A program made the position numbers and the translations under genes. DNA of 64,000 nt from Caproicibacterium sp. BJN0003 (GTDB lineage: Bacteria > Bacillota > Clostridia > Oscillospirales > Acutalibacteraceae), in contig NZ_CP111108.1 in NCBI RefSeq assembly GCF_026314295.1, positions 2,232,001 to 2,296,000 on the forward strand, written 5' to 3'. The notes beneath the pieces were generated by a model. It was not told the origin of the DNA. It did no database searches and was given only the letters and a program-made list of their open reading frames with translations. This document shows, piece by piece, positions 40,425 through 52,866 of this stretch. Each line of letters opens with the position of its first letter. The stretch's first letter is position 1.

Positions 40425-42322
40425 AAGACCAAAAATCCGCTCCTCCGATGAAGCACCGCGGCCCAATGGGACACGGTCCCAATGCCGTTATGCAGCGCGG
40501 TGAAAAAGCAAAAGACTTTAAAGGCACCATTCGCAAACTGATCAAATATATCGGCAAATATCACTTTGCCCTGATTGTCGTCTTTTTGTTTGCAATTGCC
40601 AGCACTGTTTTTGCAATCATCGGCCCAAAAGTGTTAGGAAATGCCACGAATGAAATTTTTTCCGGTTTAATGAATCAAATTGCTGGCACAGGAGAAGGCA
40701 TTGACTTTCCAAAAATTGCAGGCACTCTCTTAACTCTTGTTGCGCTCTATTTTCTAAGCGCCCTCTTTTCCTATATTCAAGGCTGGATTATGAGCGGCAT
40801 CTCGATGAAAGTCACCTATCGCATGCGTAAGGAAATTGAAGCAAAGATTCAAAACCTTCCGCTCGGTTATTATGATACAACAACGACCGGTGAAGTTCTG
40901 AGCCACATCACAAACGATGTTGATACCATTGCGCAGAGCTTTAACCAATCGATTACGCAGATTATTACCAGTATCACAACTCTGATTGGAATTCTCATCA
41001 TGATGTTCTCCATCAGTTGGCAAATGTCTCTGGTTTCTCTCTGCATTATCCCGATCGCTGGAATCTTTATCGCTTTTATTGTCAGTCACTCTCAAAAATA
41101 CTTTTCCTCTCAGCAGGAATACCTTGGTCATGTAAATGGCCATATCGAAGAAATGTACGGCAGCCACATTGTGGTAAAAGCTTTTAACGGTGAGAAAAAG
41201 AGCAAAGAACAGTTCTCGGACTATAATGAAAACCTTTATAGCTCTGCATGGAAAAGCCAATTTCTTTCCAGTTTAATGATGCCGGTCATGCAGTTTATCG
41301 GCAACGCCGGATACGTTGCTGTTTGTATTCTCGGCGGTTATCTCGCAATTAACGGCACCGTGAGCATCGGCGATATTCAGGCCTTTATGCAGTATGTTCG
41401 CCAATTTACCCAGCCGCTGACTCAGGTTGCCAACATCTCCAATGTTTTGCAGTCCACTGCCGCCGCCGCGGAACGAGTCTTTCATTTTCTCGAGTTACCG
41501 GAGGAAATTCCCGAAAGCGAACATGCAATTACGGTAAATCGTACTGACAAACCTGATACGGATCTTAATATCCATATTGATGGTTCCGTCCAATTTGCAC
41601 ATGTTCATTTCGGTTATACCCCGGATAAAATCATTATCAATGATTTTTCGGCTATTGTTTCTCCCGGTCAGAAGGTAGCCATCGTCGGTCCTACCGGCGC
41701 GGGAAAGACCACCATGATTAAACTTTTGATGCGTTTTTATGACGTCAACCAAGGTGCCATTCTGGTGGATGGTTATGATATCCGTGACTTTAAGCGCAGC
41801 GACCTGCGATCTCTCTTTGGTATGGTTCTGCAGGACACCTGGCTCTACAATGCTTCTATCGCCGACAACATCCGTTACGGACGCCACGATGCAACCGATG
41901 AAGAGGTCATTACTGCCGCAAAAGCAGCACAGGTCGACCACTTTGTCCGCACCCTGCCGGATGGCTACCAGATGATCCTAAATGAGGAAGCAAGCAATAT
42001 TTCTCAAGGACAGAAACAACTTTTGACGATTGCGCGGGCAATCCTCGCAGATCCGCAGATTCTGATTCTTGATGAAGCCACCTCCAGTGTTGATACCCGA
42101 ACTGAAATATCCATTCAAAAGGCGATGGATCATCTGATGGAAGGCAGAACAAGCTTTATCATTGCACACCGTCTTTCTACCATTCGCAATGCCGATATGA
42201 TTCTTGTGATGAAAGACGGCGATATCGTCGAAAAAGGAAAGCATGAAGAGCTGCTTCAAAAAGGTGGCTTCTATGCAAATCTTTATAACAGTCAGTTTGA
42301 TTTCTGTGATGTCGATAACTGA
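40421..42322 (+). CDS. ABC exporter half-transporter, catalytically competent subunit
   Basis: The 633-residue partner has an N-terminal Arg/His/Pro-rich tail, six membrane helices and an NBD with Walker A GPTGAGKTT, signature NISQGQKQLLTIARA and Walker B ILILDEATSSVD with the catalytic Glu, plus the H-loop in IAHRLSTI. It supplies the full ATPase site in the heterodimer. Translationally coupled to the preceding gene (4-base overlap, GGAGGA upstream). A terminator follows. Confidence 0.93.
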   Translation: MKDQKSAPPMKHRGPMGHGPNAVMQRGEKAKDFKGTIRKLIKYIGKYHFALIVVFLFAIASTVFAIIGPKVLGNATNEIFSGLMNQIAGTGEGIDFPKIAGTLLTLVALYFLSALFSYIQGWIMSGISMKVTYRMRKEIEAKIQNLPLGYYDTTTTGEVLSHITNDVDTIAQSFNQSITQIITSITTLIGILIMMFSISWQMSLVSLCIIPIAGIFIAFIVSHSQKYFSSQQEYLGHVNGHIEEMYGSHIVVKAFNGEKKSKEQFSDYNENLYSSAWKSQFLSSLMMPVMQFIGNAGYVAVCILGGYLAINGTVSIGDIQAFMQYVRQFTQPLTQVANISNVLQSTAAAAERVFHFLELPEEIPESEHAITVNRTDKPDTDLNIHIDGSVQFAHVHFGYTPDKIIINDFSAIVSPGQKVAIVGPTGAGKTTMIKLLMRFYDVNQGAILVDGYDIRDFKRSDLRSLFGMVLQDTWLYNASIADNIRYGRHDATDEEVITAAKAAQVDHFVRTLPDGYQMILNEEASNISQGQKQLLTIARAILADPQILILDEATSSVDTRTEISIQKAMDHLMEGRTSFIIAHRLSTIRNADMILVMKDGDIVEKGKHEELLQKGGFYANLYNSQFDFCDVDN

Positions 42323-42344
42323 TTAAAATTTTCTTTCTAACCCC

Positions 42345-42375
42345 AGCAGTCGCATAAAAAGCGGCTGCTTTTTTA
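42345..42375 (+). terminator. Terminator of the marR-ABC operon
   Basis: AGCAG-T-CGC pairs with GCG-G-CTGCT, followed by six T residues. Confidence 0.8.
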
Positions 42376-42456
42376 TTCCATTTACTTTTTTTTGTTACAA
42401 AAAGGGACAATTTATGCAAATTGTCTAGAAACAAAATCTTTAAATCAATAATAGTA

Positions 42457-42485
42457 TTGTATTGTTCTAATTTTTTGTGTAGAAT
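42457..42485 (+). promoter_or_regulatory. Promoter of the V-ATPase operon
   Basis: TTGTAT (42457-42462) and TAGAAT (42480-42485), spacer 17 bp, about 30 bases before the first ribosome-binding site. Confidence 0.65.
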
Positions 42486-42521
42486 AGAATGGATAGTATA
42501 AAAAGTGAGGTGATAAGCTGT

Positions 42522-42833
42522 ATGGTCAGAGAATCCATCGATACCATCCGGCAAACTGAAAAAGACGCTGATCAGGTAGAAAAGGACGCTGCCTCAGAGA
42601 AAGAACAAATTCTTCAAAAAGCCCAAGAAGAAGCAGATCAAATTCGAAAAGATGCTAAAATACAAGCACAAAAGGCGGAACAAACACTTTTACAATCCGT
42701 AAAAGCCGAATCTGATCAATTTCTCGCCCAAGAAAAAGAGAACGCCTTGCACAAAGCAACACTGCTGCGAAAATCAGCACAATCTAGAAAGGAAGCTGCT
42801 AAGCAAGCGGTCCTTTCTGTGATTTTCGAATAA
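42522..42833 (+). CDS. V-type ATPase peripheral-stalk subunit (G/H, AhaH-like)
   Basis: From ATG 42522 (GAGGTG 9 bases upstream) the protein has 103 residues and is almost entirely a charged coiled coil rich in Lys, Glu, Gln and Ala (QKAQEEADQIRKDAKIQAQ). Such proteins pair with subunit E to form the peripheral stalk between the V1 head and subunit I. It is the first gene of the nine-gene operon, 16 bases before the I subunit. Low sequence specificity makes identity rest mainly on composition and position. Confidence 0.82.
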   Translation: MVRESIDTIRQTEKDADQVEKDAASEKEQILQKAQEEADQIRKDAKIQAQKAEQTLLQSVKAESDQFLAQEKENALHKATLLRKSAQSRKEAAKQAVLSVIFE

Positions 42834-42849
42834 GGAAGGAGAGCTTTTT

Positions 42850-45352
<2,503 letters not shown>

Positions 45353-45394
45353 ACTCCTTTTATTAATCCATTTATTTGAAAGGAGCGTGAATCT

Positions 45395-45997
45395 ATGACC
45401 GGATTAGAAAAAATTATTGAACAGATCAAAAACGAATCCGAAGAAACCGCAAAAAGCATTCGTCTCTCTGCAGAGGCGGAAGCAAAAACAATTACCGGAA
45501 AAGCACAGATAGACGCTGCCGAATTTCTTGGGGCTGCTTCTGAAAAGATTCAAAAGCAAGCGCAGGATTTAAAGGCACGCTCAAAAAGTGCCGCCGTTTT
45601 ACAAGAACGCCGGATTCTGCTCAACGAAAAACTGCAGATCATCGAAGAAACAGTGGAAGATTCCAAAAAAGATCTTCTGAATCTACCCACAGAGGAGTAT
45701 TTTAAGGTCCTTTTAAGAATTGTTGCAAAATATGCACTTCCAGAAAAAGGCGAAATTTTTCTGAACTCTAAAGATCTTCAGAGAATGCCACAGGATTTCG
45801 CCGAAAAGGCAGATGCACAGGCGAAAAAAGCCGGTGGATCACTAAAACTCAGTCCAGAAGCAAAATTGATTTCAGGCGGGCTGATCCTTTCCTATGGGGG
45901 AATCGAAGAAAACTGTTCTTTTGAAGCACTCTTTGATGCGCAAAAAGAACAAATGCAGGACAAGGCCGCCACTCTGCTTTTTCCGGAAGGAGACTGA
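45395..45997 (+). CDS. ntpE: V-type ATPase subunit E (peripheral stalk)
   Basis: The 200-residue protein has a long N-terminal amphipathic helix rich in Ala, Glu and Lys and a C-terminal globular part with AKLISGGLILSYGGIEENCSF, the region that caps the A/B head in subunit E. GAAAGGAG lies upstream of the ATG. Position after K and before C matches the archaeal/enterococcal operon order. Confidence 0.9.
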   Translation: MTGLEKIIEQIKNESEETAKSIRLSAEAEAKTITGKAQIDAAEFLGAASEKIQKQAQDLKARSKSAAVLQERRILLNEKLQIIEETVEDSKKDLLNLPTEEYFKVLLRIVAKYALPEKGEIFLNSKDLQRMPQDFAEKADAQAKKAGGSLKLSPEAKLISGGLILSYGGIEENCSFEALFDAQKEQMQDKAATLLFPEGD

Positions 45998-46000
45998 GAC

Positions 46001-46966
46001 ATGGCAAAAAATCTTTATCCTTATGCAGTTGCACGAATTCGCTCAAAAGAACTTTCTTTGCTAAACTCTTCGATGATGGATCAGCTGATCAGTGCAAAAA
46101 CAGAAGAAGACTGCCTTAATCTTCTTGCAGGCAAAGGCTGGGATACCTTAAATGGTGTCGATAAAATGTTTTCTGCCGAACAAAAAAAGACATGGGATCT
46201 TCTTTCAGAACTGGTTCCTGACTTGAGTGTTTTTAACGTCTTTCTTTTAAAAAATGACTATCACAACCTAAAGGCGGCAATCAAACTACGCTGTACCAAT
46301 ACTTCCATGCCGAGCGTTTATATTCCAAATGGAACGATTCCCATGGAAAGAATTCAGACGGCTGTCCAAAAATCCGAGTGGAATCTTCTCCCCGAGGAAA
46401 TGCAGGCTCCCGCACAGGAAGCATTCGAGGCACTTCTCCATACGAGAGACGGACAGTTATGCGATTTAATTCTGGACAAAGCTTGTCTTTGTGCCATCGA
46501 AAAAGCCGGAAAAGCTTCTGATACTGAAGCCATTCGAGAATATGCAGAGCTAACGGTAGCCGCTGCCGATATCAAAATCGCGGTTCGCGCATTTCATACC
46601 GGAAAGCCGCTCTCTTTGATCGAATGTTCACTAGCCCCCTGTGATTCTCTCGATACCGACCGTTTGGCAAAAGCTGCAACTCAAAGCGAAGAAGCGATCT
46701 TTGACGTTCTCTCTACCAGCCGTTATGCAGATGCAATCGATTCTCTCAGAGAATCCGCTTCCGCTTTCGAAAGTTGGTGTGATAATCTGATCATCCGCCA
46801 AATTCGAAAAGAACTCTATAACCCCTTTACGCTTGGCCCTCTGGCAGCCTTTCTGATTGCCAAAGAAACGGAGCTCAAATCAGTACGAATTCTGCTTTCC
46901 GGTAAGCGCAACGGGATGCCTCAAGAATTTATCCGCCAGCGCATGCGGGAACTTTATGTGGTCTGA
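46001..46966 (+). CDS. ntpC: V-type ATPase subunit C (rotor adaptor, d-type)
   Basis: The 321-residue, mostly helical protein resembles the funnel-shaped C/d subunit that joins the central axle to the K ring. The start YAVARIRSKELSLL and the segment FNVFLLKNDYHNLKAAIKLR are characteristic, and NPFTLGPLAAFLIAKETELKSVRIL near the end is the best-conserved stretch. GGAAGG lies before the ATG. It begins 3 bases after the E gene stop. Confidence 0.92.
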   Translation: MAKNLYPYAVARIRSKELSLLNSSMMDQLISAKTEEDCLNLLAGKGWDTLNGVDKMFSAEQKKTWDLLSELVPDLSVFNVFLLKNDYHNLKAAIKLRCTNTSMPSVYIPNGTIPMERIQTAVQKSEWNLLPEEMQAPAQEAFEALLHTRDGQLCDLILDKACLCAIEKAGKASDTEAIREYAELTVAAADIKIAVRAFHTGKPLSLIECSLAPCDSLDTDRLAKAATQSEEAIFDVLSTSRYADAIDSLRESASAFESWCDNLIIRQIRKELYNPFTLGPLAAFLIAKETELKSVRILLSGKRNGMPQEFIRQRMRELYVV

Positions 46967-46981
46967 GAAAGGGAAGTGTCT

Positions 46982-47305
46982 ATGATGTATAAAATCGCAG
47001 TACTCGGCGACCGGGACAGCATTTATGGATTTGCCGCCCTGGGTCTTGCCACCTTTCCAGTTTCTAACCCCGAAAGAGGTTCCCATCTTCTGCGGGAACT
47101 TTCGGAGCAGAATTATGCGGTAATCTATATTACCGAATCCTTAGCTTGCCAGATTCAGTCAGAAATCGACCGTCTGCGCACTCAACCGCTCCCCGCGGTT
47201 ATCCTAATTCCCGGTATCTCCGGAAATACCGGAGAGGGAATCCGGGCAGTTAAGCGCAGCGTAGAGCAAGCCGTCGGTTCGGATATTATTTTTAATAATG
47301 ATTAA
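46982..47305 (+). CDS. V-type ATPase subunit F (NtpG in Enterococcus naming)
   Basis: The 107-residue protein (ATG 46982; GGGAAG upstream; an in-frame GTG two codons earlier is possible) has the short alpha/beta fold of subunit [20 protein letters not shown] at the start and [19 protein letters not shown] in the middle. Subunit F binds subunit D in the central axle and modulates ATP hydrolysis. Operon position between C and A is standard. Confidence 0.92.
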   Translation: MMYKIAVLGDRDSIYGFAALGLATFPVSNPERGSHLLRELSEQNYAVIYITESLACQIQSEIDRLRTQPLPAVILIPGISGNTGEGIRAVKRSVEQAVGSDIIFNND

Positions 47306-47322
47306 AAGCAGGTGAAAATAGA

Positions 47323-49095
47323 ATGAGCATCGGAACCATAAAAAAAGTAGCCGGACCTCTGGTTATCGCCGAAGGCATGCGGGACGCTAATATGTTTGAT
47401 GTAGTACGTGTCAGTGCCCAACGTCTGATTGGCGAAATTATTGAAATTCACGGCGACCAAGCCTCCATTCAGGTCTATGAGGAAACTAGTGGTCTCGGAC
47501 CCGGAGAGCCAGTGGAAAGCACTGACGCCCCGCTCTCGGTAGAGCTTGGGCCTGGCCTCTTAGGCAGTATTTATGACGGAATTCAGCGTCCGCTTGTTAA
47601 GATCATGGAAGAGAGCGGCAACAATTTGCATCGCGGCGTAGAAATTCCCAGCCTCGACCGAGAAAAAGTTTGGCACTTTATTCCCCAAAAGAAGGCTGGT
47701 GACCCGGTAAAAGAAGGCGATATTCTCGGCACTGTACAGGAAACCGAAATTATCACCGACCGGATCATGGTACCAAAAGGTGCTGATGGCATAATTGACT
47801 CCATCAGCGAAGGAGACTATAAAGTCACTGATTTCATTGCAGAAATAAAAGATGAAAACGGAACCAAACATAAAGTGACACTCATGCAGAAATGGCCTGT
47901 CCGCAAAGGGCGTCCCTATCAAAAAAAGCTCTCGCCGGATATGCCGCTCGTCACCGGCCAGCGCGTCATTGATACGCTGTTCCCCATCGCCAAGGGCGGT
48001 GTTGCAGCTGTTCCGGGACCTTTTGGTTCCGGTAAAACCGTTGTACAGCATCAGCTTGCAAAATGGGCGGAAGCCGATATTGTCGTCTACATCGGCTGCG
48101 GAGAACGCGGCAACGAGATGACAGATGTTCTGAACGAATTTCCGGAATTAAAAGACCCCAAAACGGGCTTTTCTCTAATGGAACGCACCGTTTTAATTGC
48201 CAATACTTCCGATATGCCGGTTGCCGCACGTGAAGCCAGCATTTATACCGGCATCACGATTGCTGAATATTTTCGTGATATGGGATATTCTGTTGCATTG
48301 ATGGCAGATTCCACCTCTCGCTGGGCAGAAGCCCTCCGTGAAATGAGCGGACGTTTGGAAGAAATGCCTGGTGAAGAAGGCTACCCCGCTTACCTCGGCA
48401 GCCGACTTGCACAATTCTATGAGCGCGCCGGTCGAGTAAAAGTTCTCGGCAGTGATGATCGGGAAGGTTCTCTTTCAGTCATCGGTGCTGTTTCCCCACC
48501 GGGCGGCGATATTTCCGAACCTGTTTCTCAGGCAACTTTACGAATCGTTAAGGTCTTCTGGAGTCTTGACTCCGATCTTGCTTATAAGCGTCACTTCCCT
48601 GCTATCAACTGGTTAACCTCTTATTCTCTCTATGTAGATAAGATGGAAAAATGGTTTAACTCTCATGTAGAACCAGATTGGATGTCCATGCGGGGTAGAA
48701 TCATGCAGATTCTGCAGAAAGAAAATGAACTCAATGAGATTGTTCAGCTGGTCGGCATGGATGCGCTCTCCGCACCTGACCGCCTAACGCTGGAAGCTGC
48801 CCGCAGTATCCGTGAAGATTTTCTGCATCAAGATGCTTTTCATGAAGTCGATACTTACACCCCGCTTCAAAAGCAGTACCAAATGATGAAGATGGTCCTT
48901 TCCTATTATGATTTCTCCAATGATGCACTGCAGAAGGGAGCTTGCATTGATGATCTCGTCAAGCTGCCTGTGCGTGAGCAGATCGGTCGTTTTAAATATC
49001 TTCCAGTTGACAAGGCCGACGAAGAATTTTCCGCAATCGAATGCGAGCTTTCCAAAGAGATTGCAGATATCCTCGCAAAAAAGGAGGAAGCATAA
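47323..49095 (+). CDS. ntpA: V-type ATPase catalytic subunit A
   Basis: The 590-residue protein has the Walker [18 protein letters not shown] near residue 233, preceded by the A-type non-homologous insert (about 115-190), and Walker B-like [19 protein letters not shown]. These are the hallmarks of the catalytic subunit of V/A-type ATPases. It hydrolyses or makes ATP in the A3B3 head. CAGGTGA precedes the ATG. The stop is immediately followed by the B gene ATG. Confidence 0.97.
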   Translation: MSIGTIKKVAGPLVIAEGMRDANMFDVVRVSAQRLIGEIIEIHGDQASIQVYEETSGLGPGEPVESTDAPLSVELGPGLLGSIYDGIQRPLVKIMEESGNNLHRGVEIPSLDREKVWHFIPQKKAGDPVKEGDILGTVQETEIITDRIMVPKGADGIIDSISEGDYKVTDFIAEIKDENGTKHKVTLMQKWPVRKGRPYQKKLSPDMPLVTGQRVIDTLFPIAKGGVAAVPGPFGSGKTVVQHQLAKWAEADIVVYIGCGERGNEMTDVLNEFPELKDPKTGFSLMERTVLIANTSDMPVAAREASIYTGITIAEYFRDMGYSVALMADSTSRWAEALREMSGRLEEMPGEEGYPAYLGSRLAQFYERAGRVKVLGSDDREGSLSVIGAVSPPGGDISEPVSQATLRIVKVFWSLDSDLAYKRHFPAINWLTSYSLYVDKMEKWFNSHVEPDWMSMRGRIMQILQKENELNEIVQLVGMDALSAPDRLTLEAARSIREDFLHQDAFHEVDTYTPLQKQYQMMKMVLSYYDFSNDALQKGACIDDLVKLPVREQIGRFKYLPVDKADEEFSAIECELSKEIADILAKKEEA

Positions 49096-50472
49096 ATGCC
49101 TAAAGAATATAAAACAATTCAAGAGGTTGCCGGTCCTCTGATGCTGGTCCGCGGAGTAGAAGGTGTCACCTATGATGAATTAGGTGAAATTGAGCTTTCA
49201 GACGGTGAAAAGCGACGCTGCAAAGTTTTGGAAATCGACGGCAGCAACGCGTTGGTTCAGCTATTTGAAGACAGCACCGGCATCAACCTTTCCAACAGTA
49301 AGGTTCGTTTCTTAGGGCGCAGCATGGAACTGGGTGTTTCTGAAGATATGCTTTCGCGTGTTTTCGACGGTCTTGGCCGCCCAATCGATAATGGCCCTGA
49401 CATTCTTCCGGAAAAAAGGCTCGATATTAACGGTCTGCCTATGAATCCCGCAGCCCGCAACTACCCGCAGGAATTTATCCAAACCGGTATTTCCGCGATT
49501 GATGGTTTAAATACCCTTGTCCGTGGACAAAAGCTGCCGATCTTTTCCGCCTCCGGTCTGCCTCATGCCAACCTTGCCGCCCAGATTGCGCGGCAGGCAA
49601 AGGTAATTGGTACAAATGAACCTTTTGCGGTTGTCTTTGCCGCAATGGGCATCACTTTTGAGGAAGCAAACTTTTTTATAGAATCTTTCCGTGAGACTGG
49701 TGCAATCGACCGCACTGTGCTCTTTATTAATTTGGCAAACGACCCTGCAGTCGAACGAATCGCAACCCCGCGGATGGCACTGACCGCTGCCGAATACCTG
49801 GCTTTCCAGAAAAACATGCACGTTCTCGTCATCATGACTGATATTACGAACTACGCCGATGCTCTGCGTGAAGTTTCCGCCGCACGAAAAGAAGTTCCTG
49901 GGCGCCGTGGCTACCCAGGCTACATGTACACGGATTTAGCTTCCCTCTATGAACGTGCCGGACGTCAAAAAGGCAAATCCGGCTCTATCACGCTGATCCC
50001 GATTCTGACGATGCCGGAAGACGACAAGACCCACCCGATTCCCGATCTGACCGGATACATTACAGAGGGCCAAATCATTCTTTCGCGTGAACTTTATCGA
50101 AAAGGAATCACCCCGCCGATCGACGTTTTACCGAGTCTTTCCCGTCTAAAGGATAAGGGTATCGGCGAAGGCAAAACACGCGCTGACCATGCCAATACGA
50201 TGAACCAACTTTTCGCAGCTTATGCCCGTGGAAAAGATGCAAAAGAGCTAATGACCGTCTTAGGCGAAGCAGCTCTTACCGATATCGATAAGCTCTATGC
50301 AAAATTCGCTGATGAATTTGAGCGAGAGTATGTCTCGCAGGGATATTATACCAACCGCAGCATTGAAGAAACGCTGAATATTGGCTGGAAGCTTCTTTCC
50401 ATTCTGCCGCGCAGTGAACTAAAGCGAATTAAGGACGAATATCTCGACAAATATTATGGGAAAGTCCAATAA
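49096..50472 (+). CDS. ntpB: V-type ATPase regulatory subunit B
   Basis: The 458-residue non-catalytic partner lacks a Walker A ([18 protein letters not shown] stands in its place) and has [22 protein letters not shown], where the arginine finger for the A-subunit site resides. It alternates with A in the head. AAGGAGGAAGC precedes the ATG within the end of ntpA, and no base separates the two genes, implying coupled translation. Confidence 0.97.
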   Translation: MPKEYKTIQEVAGPLMLVRGVEGVTYDELGEIELSDGEKRRCKVLEIDGSNALVQLFEDSTGINLSNSKVRFLGRSMELGVSEDMLSRVFDGLGRPIDNGPDILPEKRLDINGLPMNPAARNYPQEFIQTGISAIDGLNTLVRGQKLPIFSASGLPHANLAAQIARQAKVIGTNEPFAVVFAAMGITFEEANFFIESFRETGAIDRTVLFINLANDPAVERIATPRMALTAAEYLAFQKNMHVLVIMTDITNYADALREVSAARKEVPGRRGYPGYMYTDLASLYERAGRQKGKSGSITLIPILTMPEDDKTHPIPDLTGYITEGQIILSRELYRKGITPPIDVLPSLSRLKDKGIGEGKTRADHANTMNQLFAAYARGKDAKELMTVLGEAALTDIDKLYAKFADEFEREYVSQGYYTNRSIEETLNIGWKLLSILPRSELKRIKDEYLDKYYGKVQ

Positions 50473-50509
50473 CGCCCAAAAACTGTAGCGCAGAAAGGAG
50501 GAAGGGCAA

Positions 50510-51190
50510 ATGGCTTCGACCCATATTAATCCAACCCGAATGGAACTGACCCGGCTAAAAAAGAAACTCGTAACAGCCACCCGCGGCCACAAGCTGCTTA
50601 AAGATAAGCGGGACGAATTAATGCGTCAGTTTTTGGATCTGGTCCGGGAAAATAAGGCACTGCGGGAAAAAGTGGAAGCCGGGATCTATAAAGCCAACAA
50701 AAACTTTCTGCTGGCTCGTGCCGGAATGCAGGATGAAATTCTTGATGTAGCACTTTTAGCGCCAAAGCAGGAGGTCTCGGTGGAATATGGAACTCGAAAC
50801 ATCATGAGTGTTGAAATTCCTATTTTCACCTATCATACCCGCACTTCGGATCCCAACGACATTTATTCCTATGGTTTTGCCTTTACGAGTGCAGACCTCG
50901 ACTCCGCCGTCTATTCACTTTCTGAGCTCCTGCCGGATATGCTTCGTCTGGCAGAAACAGAAAAATCCTGCCAACTAATGGCAGAAGAGATTGAAAAGAC
51001 TCGCCGACGTGTGAACGCATTGGAACATGTGATGATTCCAAATCTACAAAGCAGCATCAAATATATTACCATGAAGCTGGACGAAAACGAACGCAGCACA
51101 CAAATTCGTCTGATGAAGGTAAAAGATATGATGCTCGAAGAAGCACACCATTATAAGGAACGCCTTTTAGAAGAAGTTCCGCAAAATTAA
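50510..51190 (+). CDS. ntpD: V-type ATPase subunit D (central axle)
   Basis: The 226-residue protein starts with the conserved NPTRMELTRLKKKLVTATRG block and RGHKLLKDKRDELMRQF, and ends with a second long helix (VNALEHVMIPNLQSSIKYI). The antiparallel coiled coil is the rotating axle inside the A3B3 head. AAAGGAGGAAGG precedes the ATG. It is the last gene of the operon; a terminator follows 10 bases on. Confidence 0.95.
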   Translation: MASTHINPTRMELTRLKKKLVTATRGHKLLKDKRDELMRQFLDLVRENKALREKVEAGIYKANKNFLLARAGMQDEILDVALLAPKQEVSVEYGTRNIMSVEIPIFTYHTRTSDPNDIYSYGFAFTSADLDSAVYSLSELLPDMLRLAETEKSCQLMAEEIEKTRRRVNALEHVMIPNLQSSIKYITMKLDENERSTQIRLMKVKDMMLEEAHHYKERLLEEVPQN

Positions 51191-51199
51191 TCTCACGAT

Positions 51200-51245
51200 A
51201 AAAAGCTTCTGCCTAATTTCGTTTTTAAGGCAGAAGCTTTTTATA
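51200..51245 (+). terminator. Terminator of the V-ATPase operon
   Basis: AAAAAGCTTCTGCCT pairs perfectly with AGGCAGAAGCTTTTT, with more T residues beyond. Confidence 0.9.
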
Positions 51246-51343
51246 TTTTACACCATTTTATTAAAGCCCATCGATGACTCATTTTATCAGAAAAAAATGG
51301 ACCTTCTTTGAGCCTGAAAGGGATAGTATTTTCCCTCTCATTA

Positions 51344-51352
51344 TGGTATAAT
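51344..51352 (+). promoter_or_regulatory. Extended -10 promoter of the flippase gene
   Basis: TG-G-TATAAT at 51344-51352, without a good -35. An AGGGA/TCCCT inverted repeat lies just upstream. Confidence 0.55.
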
Positions 51353-51407
51353 ACGGCTTATCAAATTCTTTTTTGTCTAAATTAAAAAGCGATGGAGCGT
51401 CTGAACG

Positions 51408-52823
51408 TTGAATAAATACAAGAAATTACTATCAAACACCCTGATCTTTGCAATCGGCACTTTTAGCTCAAAAGTTCTCGTCTTTTTAATGCTGCCGTTT
51501 GTTACCAACGTTTTAAGTAAATCAGATTATAGCACCGCTACGCTTTTGCAGGATATGGGCAACCTCCTGTTCCCCATTTTTTCTTTGCAGATTGTCGACG
51601 GTATTATCCGCTTTGGTCTTGATAAGCATTACCGGAAACCGGATGTTTTTACTACCGGTTTAATTTCTGTCTTTAGTGGATTTGTCGTCCTGTTGTTATG
51701 CTCTCCACTCCTGAGCAAAATCAGTTTTCTAAGCTTTATGCAGGGACGTGAAATCTTAGTTTCGATTTTTGTTTTTACCAGCTCTCTAAGAAGCGTATGC
51801 AGCCAATTTGTGCGTGCACGAAACATGGTGAAACTTTATGCTTTTGATGGGATTCTCGCCACTTTCACCAATCTAACGCTGACGCTTCTTTTGCTTTATC
51901 CATTCCATTTAGGTGTAACCGGTTATCTTCTCGGAATCATTCTTTCAGATGCTTTAAGCTCTATTTTCCTTTTCTGGGTTGCCGATCTTCATAAATTTGT
52001 TCGCTTCAAAGGCTATCAAAAACCAATTTTTCGGGAAATGACGCAGTTTACAATTCCTCTGATCCCCAGCAAAATCTGCTTTTGGATTACAAACTCCAGT
52101 GACCGTCTGATGGTTGCAAATATGCTGGGAGATGCTGTCAACGGTGCTTTCTCCGCAGCCTATAAAATTCCAAACCTGATTACCATGCTGAGTTCCATTT
52201 TTATGGATGCATGGCAGATGAGTGCCATCACCGAAGAAAAGGGACGCGCCAGCTTTTTTACTAGAGTGTTTAAAGCGCTCTGTGCTTTAATTTTTTCCGG
52301 AAGTGCTGTTTTGATTTTGCTTTGCCGTCCTCTGATGAGCGTCATGACCAGCAAAGATTATCATGAAGGTTGGATTTATCTTCCAATTCTTGTGATTGGA
52401 ACAGCCTATGCCTGCCTTTGCAGTTTCCTCGGTACAATCTACATCGTAGAAAAAAAGAGCTTTAATAACATGGTAACGACGGTTTTAGGCGCCGGAGCAA
52501 ACCTTATTTTGAATTTTCTTTTGATTGGTCCTTTTGGTCCAAATGGTGCTGCTTTTGCAACTGTCTGTTCTTACTTAATCATGTTTATTACGCGGGTAAT
52601 TGACACCAGGCGATTTATTCCCATAAACTTCAACGTTTTCCGCATAACCGTTGATACCCTTATTTTGGTTGCAGAAAGTGTCTTCATGATTTTCTCAATT
52701 CCTGGCTGGCAAATCTGGTGCTCTGTTCTGACCGTATTCATGCTCCTGATCAATTTAAAACTTCTTATACAGACAATTCGAAAAGTTATCCCTGCAAAAA
52801 AGGAAAAAACATTAAAAAAATAA
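51408..52823 (+). CDS. Polysaccharide/oligosaccharide flippase (MOP/Wzx-like)
   Basis: The 471-residue protein has 12-14 membrane helices and the N-terminal layout of the MOP superfamily (LLSNTLIFAIGTFSSKVLVFLMLPFVTN; FTIPLIPSKICFWITNSSDRLMVANMLG). It resembles the Wzx-like flippases that move lipid-linked sugar units across the membrane. The start is TTG 51408 with GGAG 10 bases upstream. No glycosyltransferases lie nearby, so its cargo is unknown; lipid II or teichoic precursors are possible. It ends at a bidirectional terminator. Confidence 0.88.
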   Translation: MNKYKKLLSNTLIFAIGTFSSKVLVFLMLPFVTNVLSKSDYSTATLLQDMGNLLFPIFSLQIVDGIIRFGLDKHYRKPDVFTTGLISVFSGFVVLLLCSPLLSKISFLSFMQGREILVSIFVFTSSLRSVCSQFVRARNMVKLYAFDGILATFTNLTLTLLLLYPFHLGVTGYLLGIILSDALSSIFLFWVADLHKFVRFKGYQKPIFREMTQFTIPLIPSKICFWITNSSDRLMVANMLGDAVNGAFSAAYKIPNLITMLSSIFMDAWQMSAITEEKGRASFFTRVFKALCALIFSGSAVLILLCRPLMSVMTSKDYHEGWIYLPILVIGTAYACLCSFLGTIYIVEKKSFNNMVTTVLGAGANLILNFLLIGPFGPNGAAFATVCSYLIMFITRVIDTRRFIPINFNVFRITVDTLILVAESVFMIFSIPGWQIWCSVLTVFMLLINLKLLIQTIRKVIPAKKEKTLKK

Positions 52824-52826
52824 AAA

Positions 52827-52866
52827 TAAAAAGGGCGGCTTTCATAACGAAAAGCCGCTCTTTTTA
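52827..52866. terminator. Bidirectional terminator between the flippase and YoaK-like genes
   Basis: AAAAAG-GGCGGCTTT pairs with AAAGCCGC-CTTTTT around CATAACG. It overlaps the stop codon of the minus-strand gene. Confidence 0.85.
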
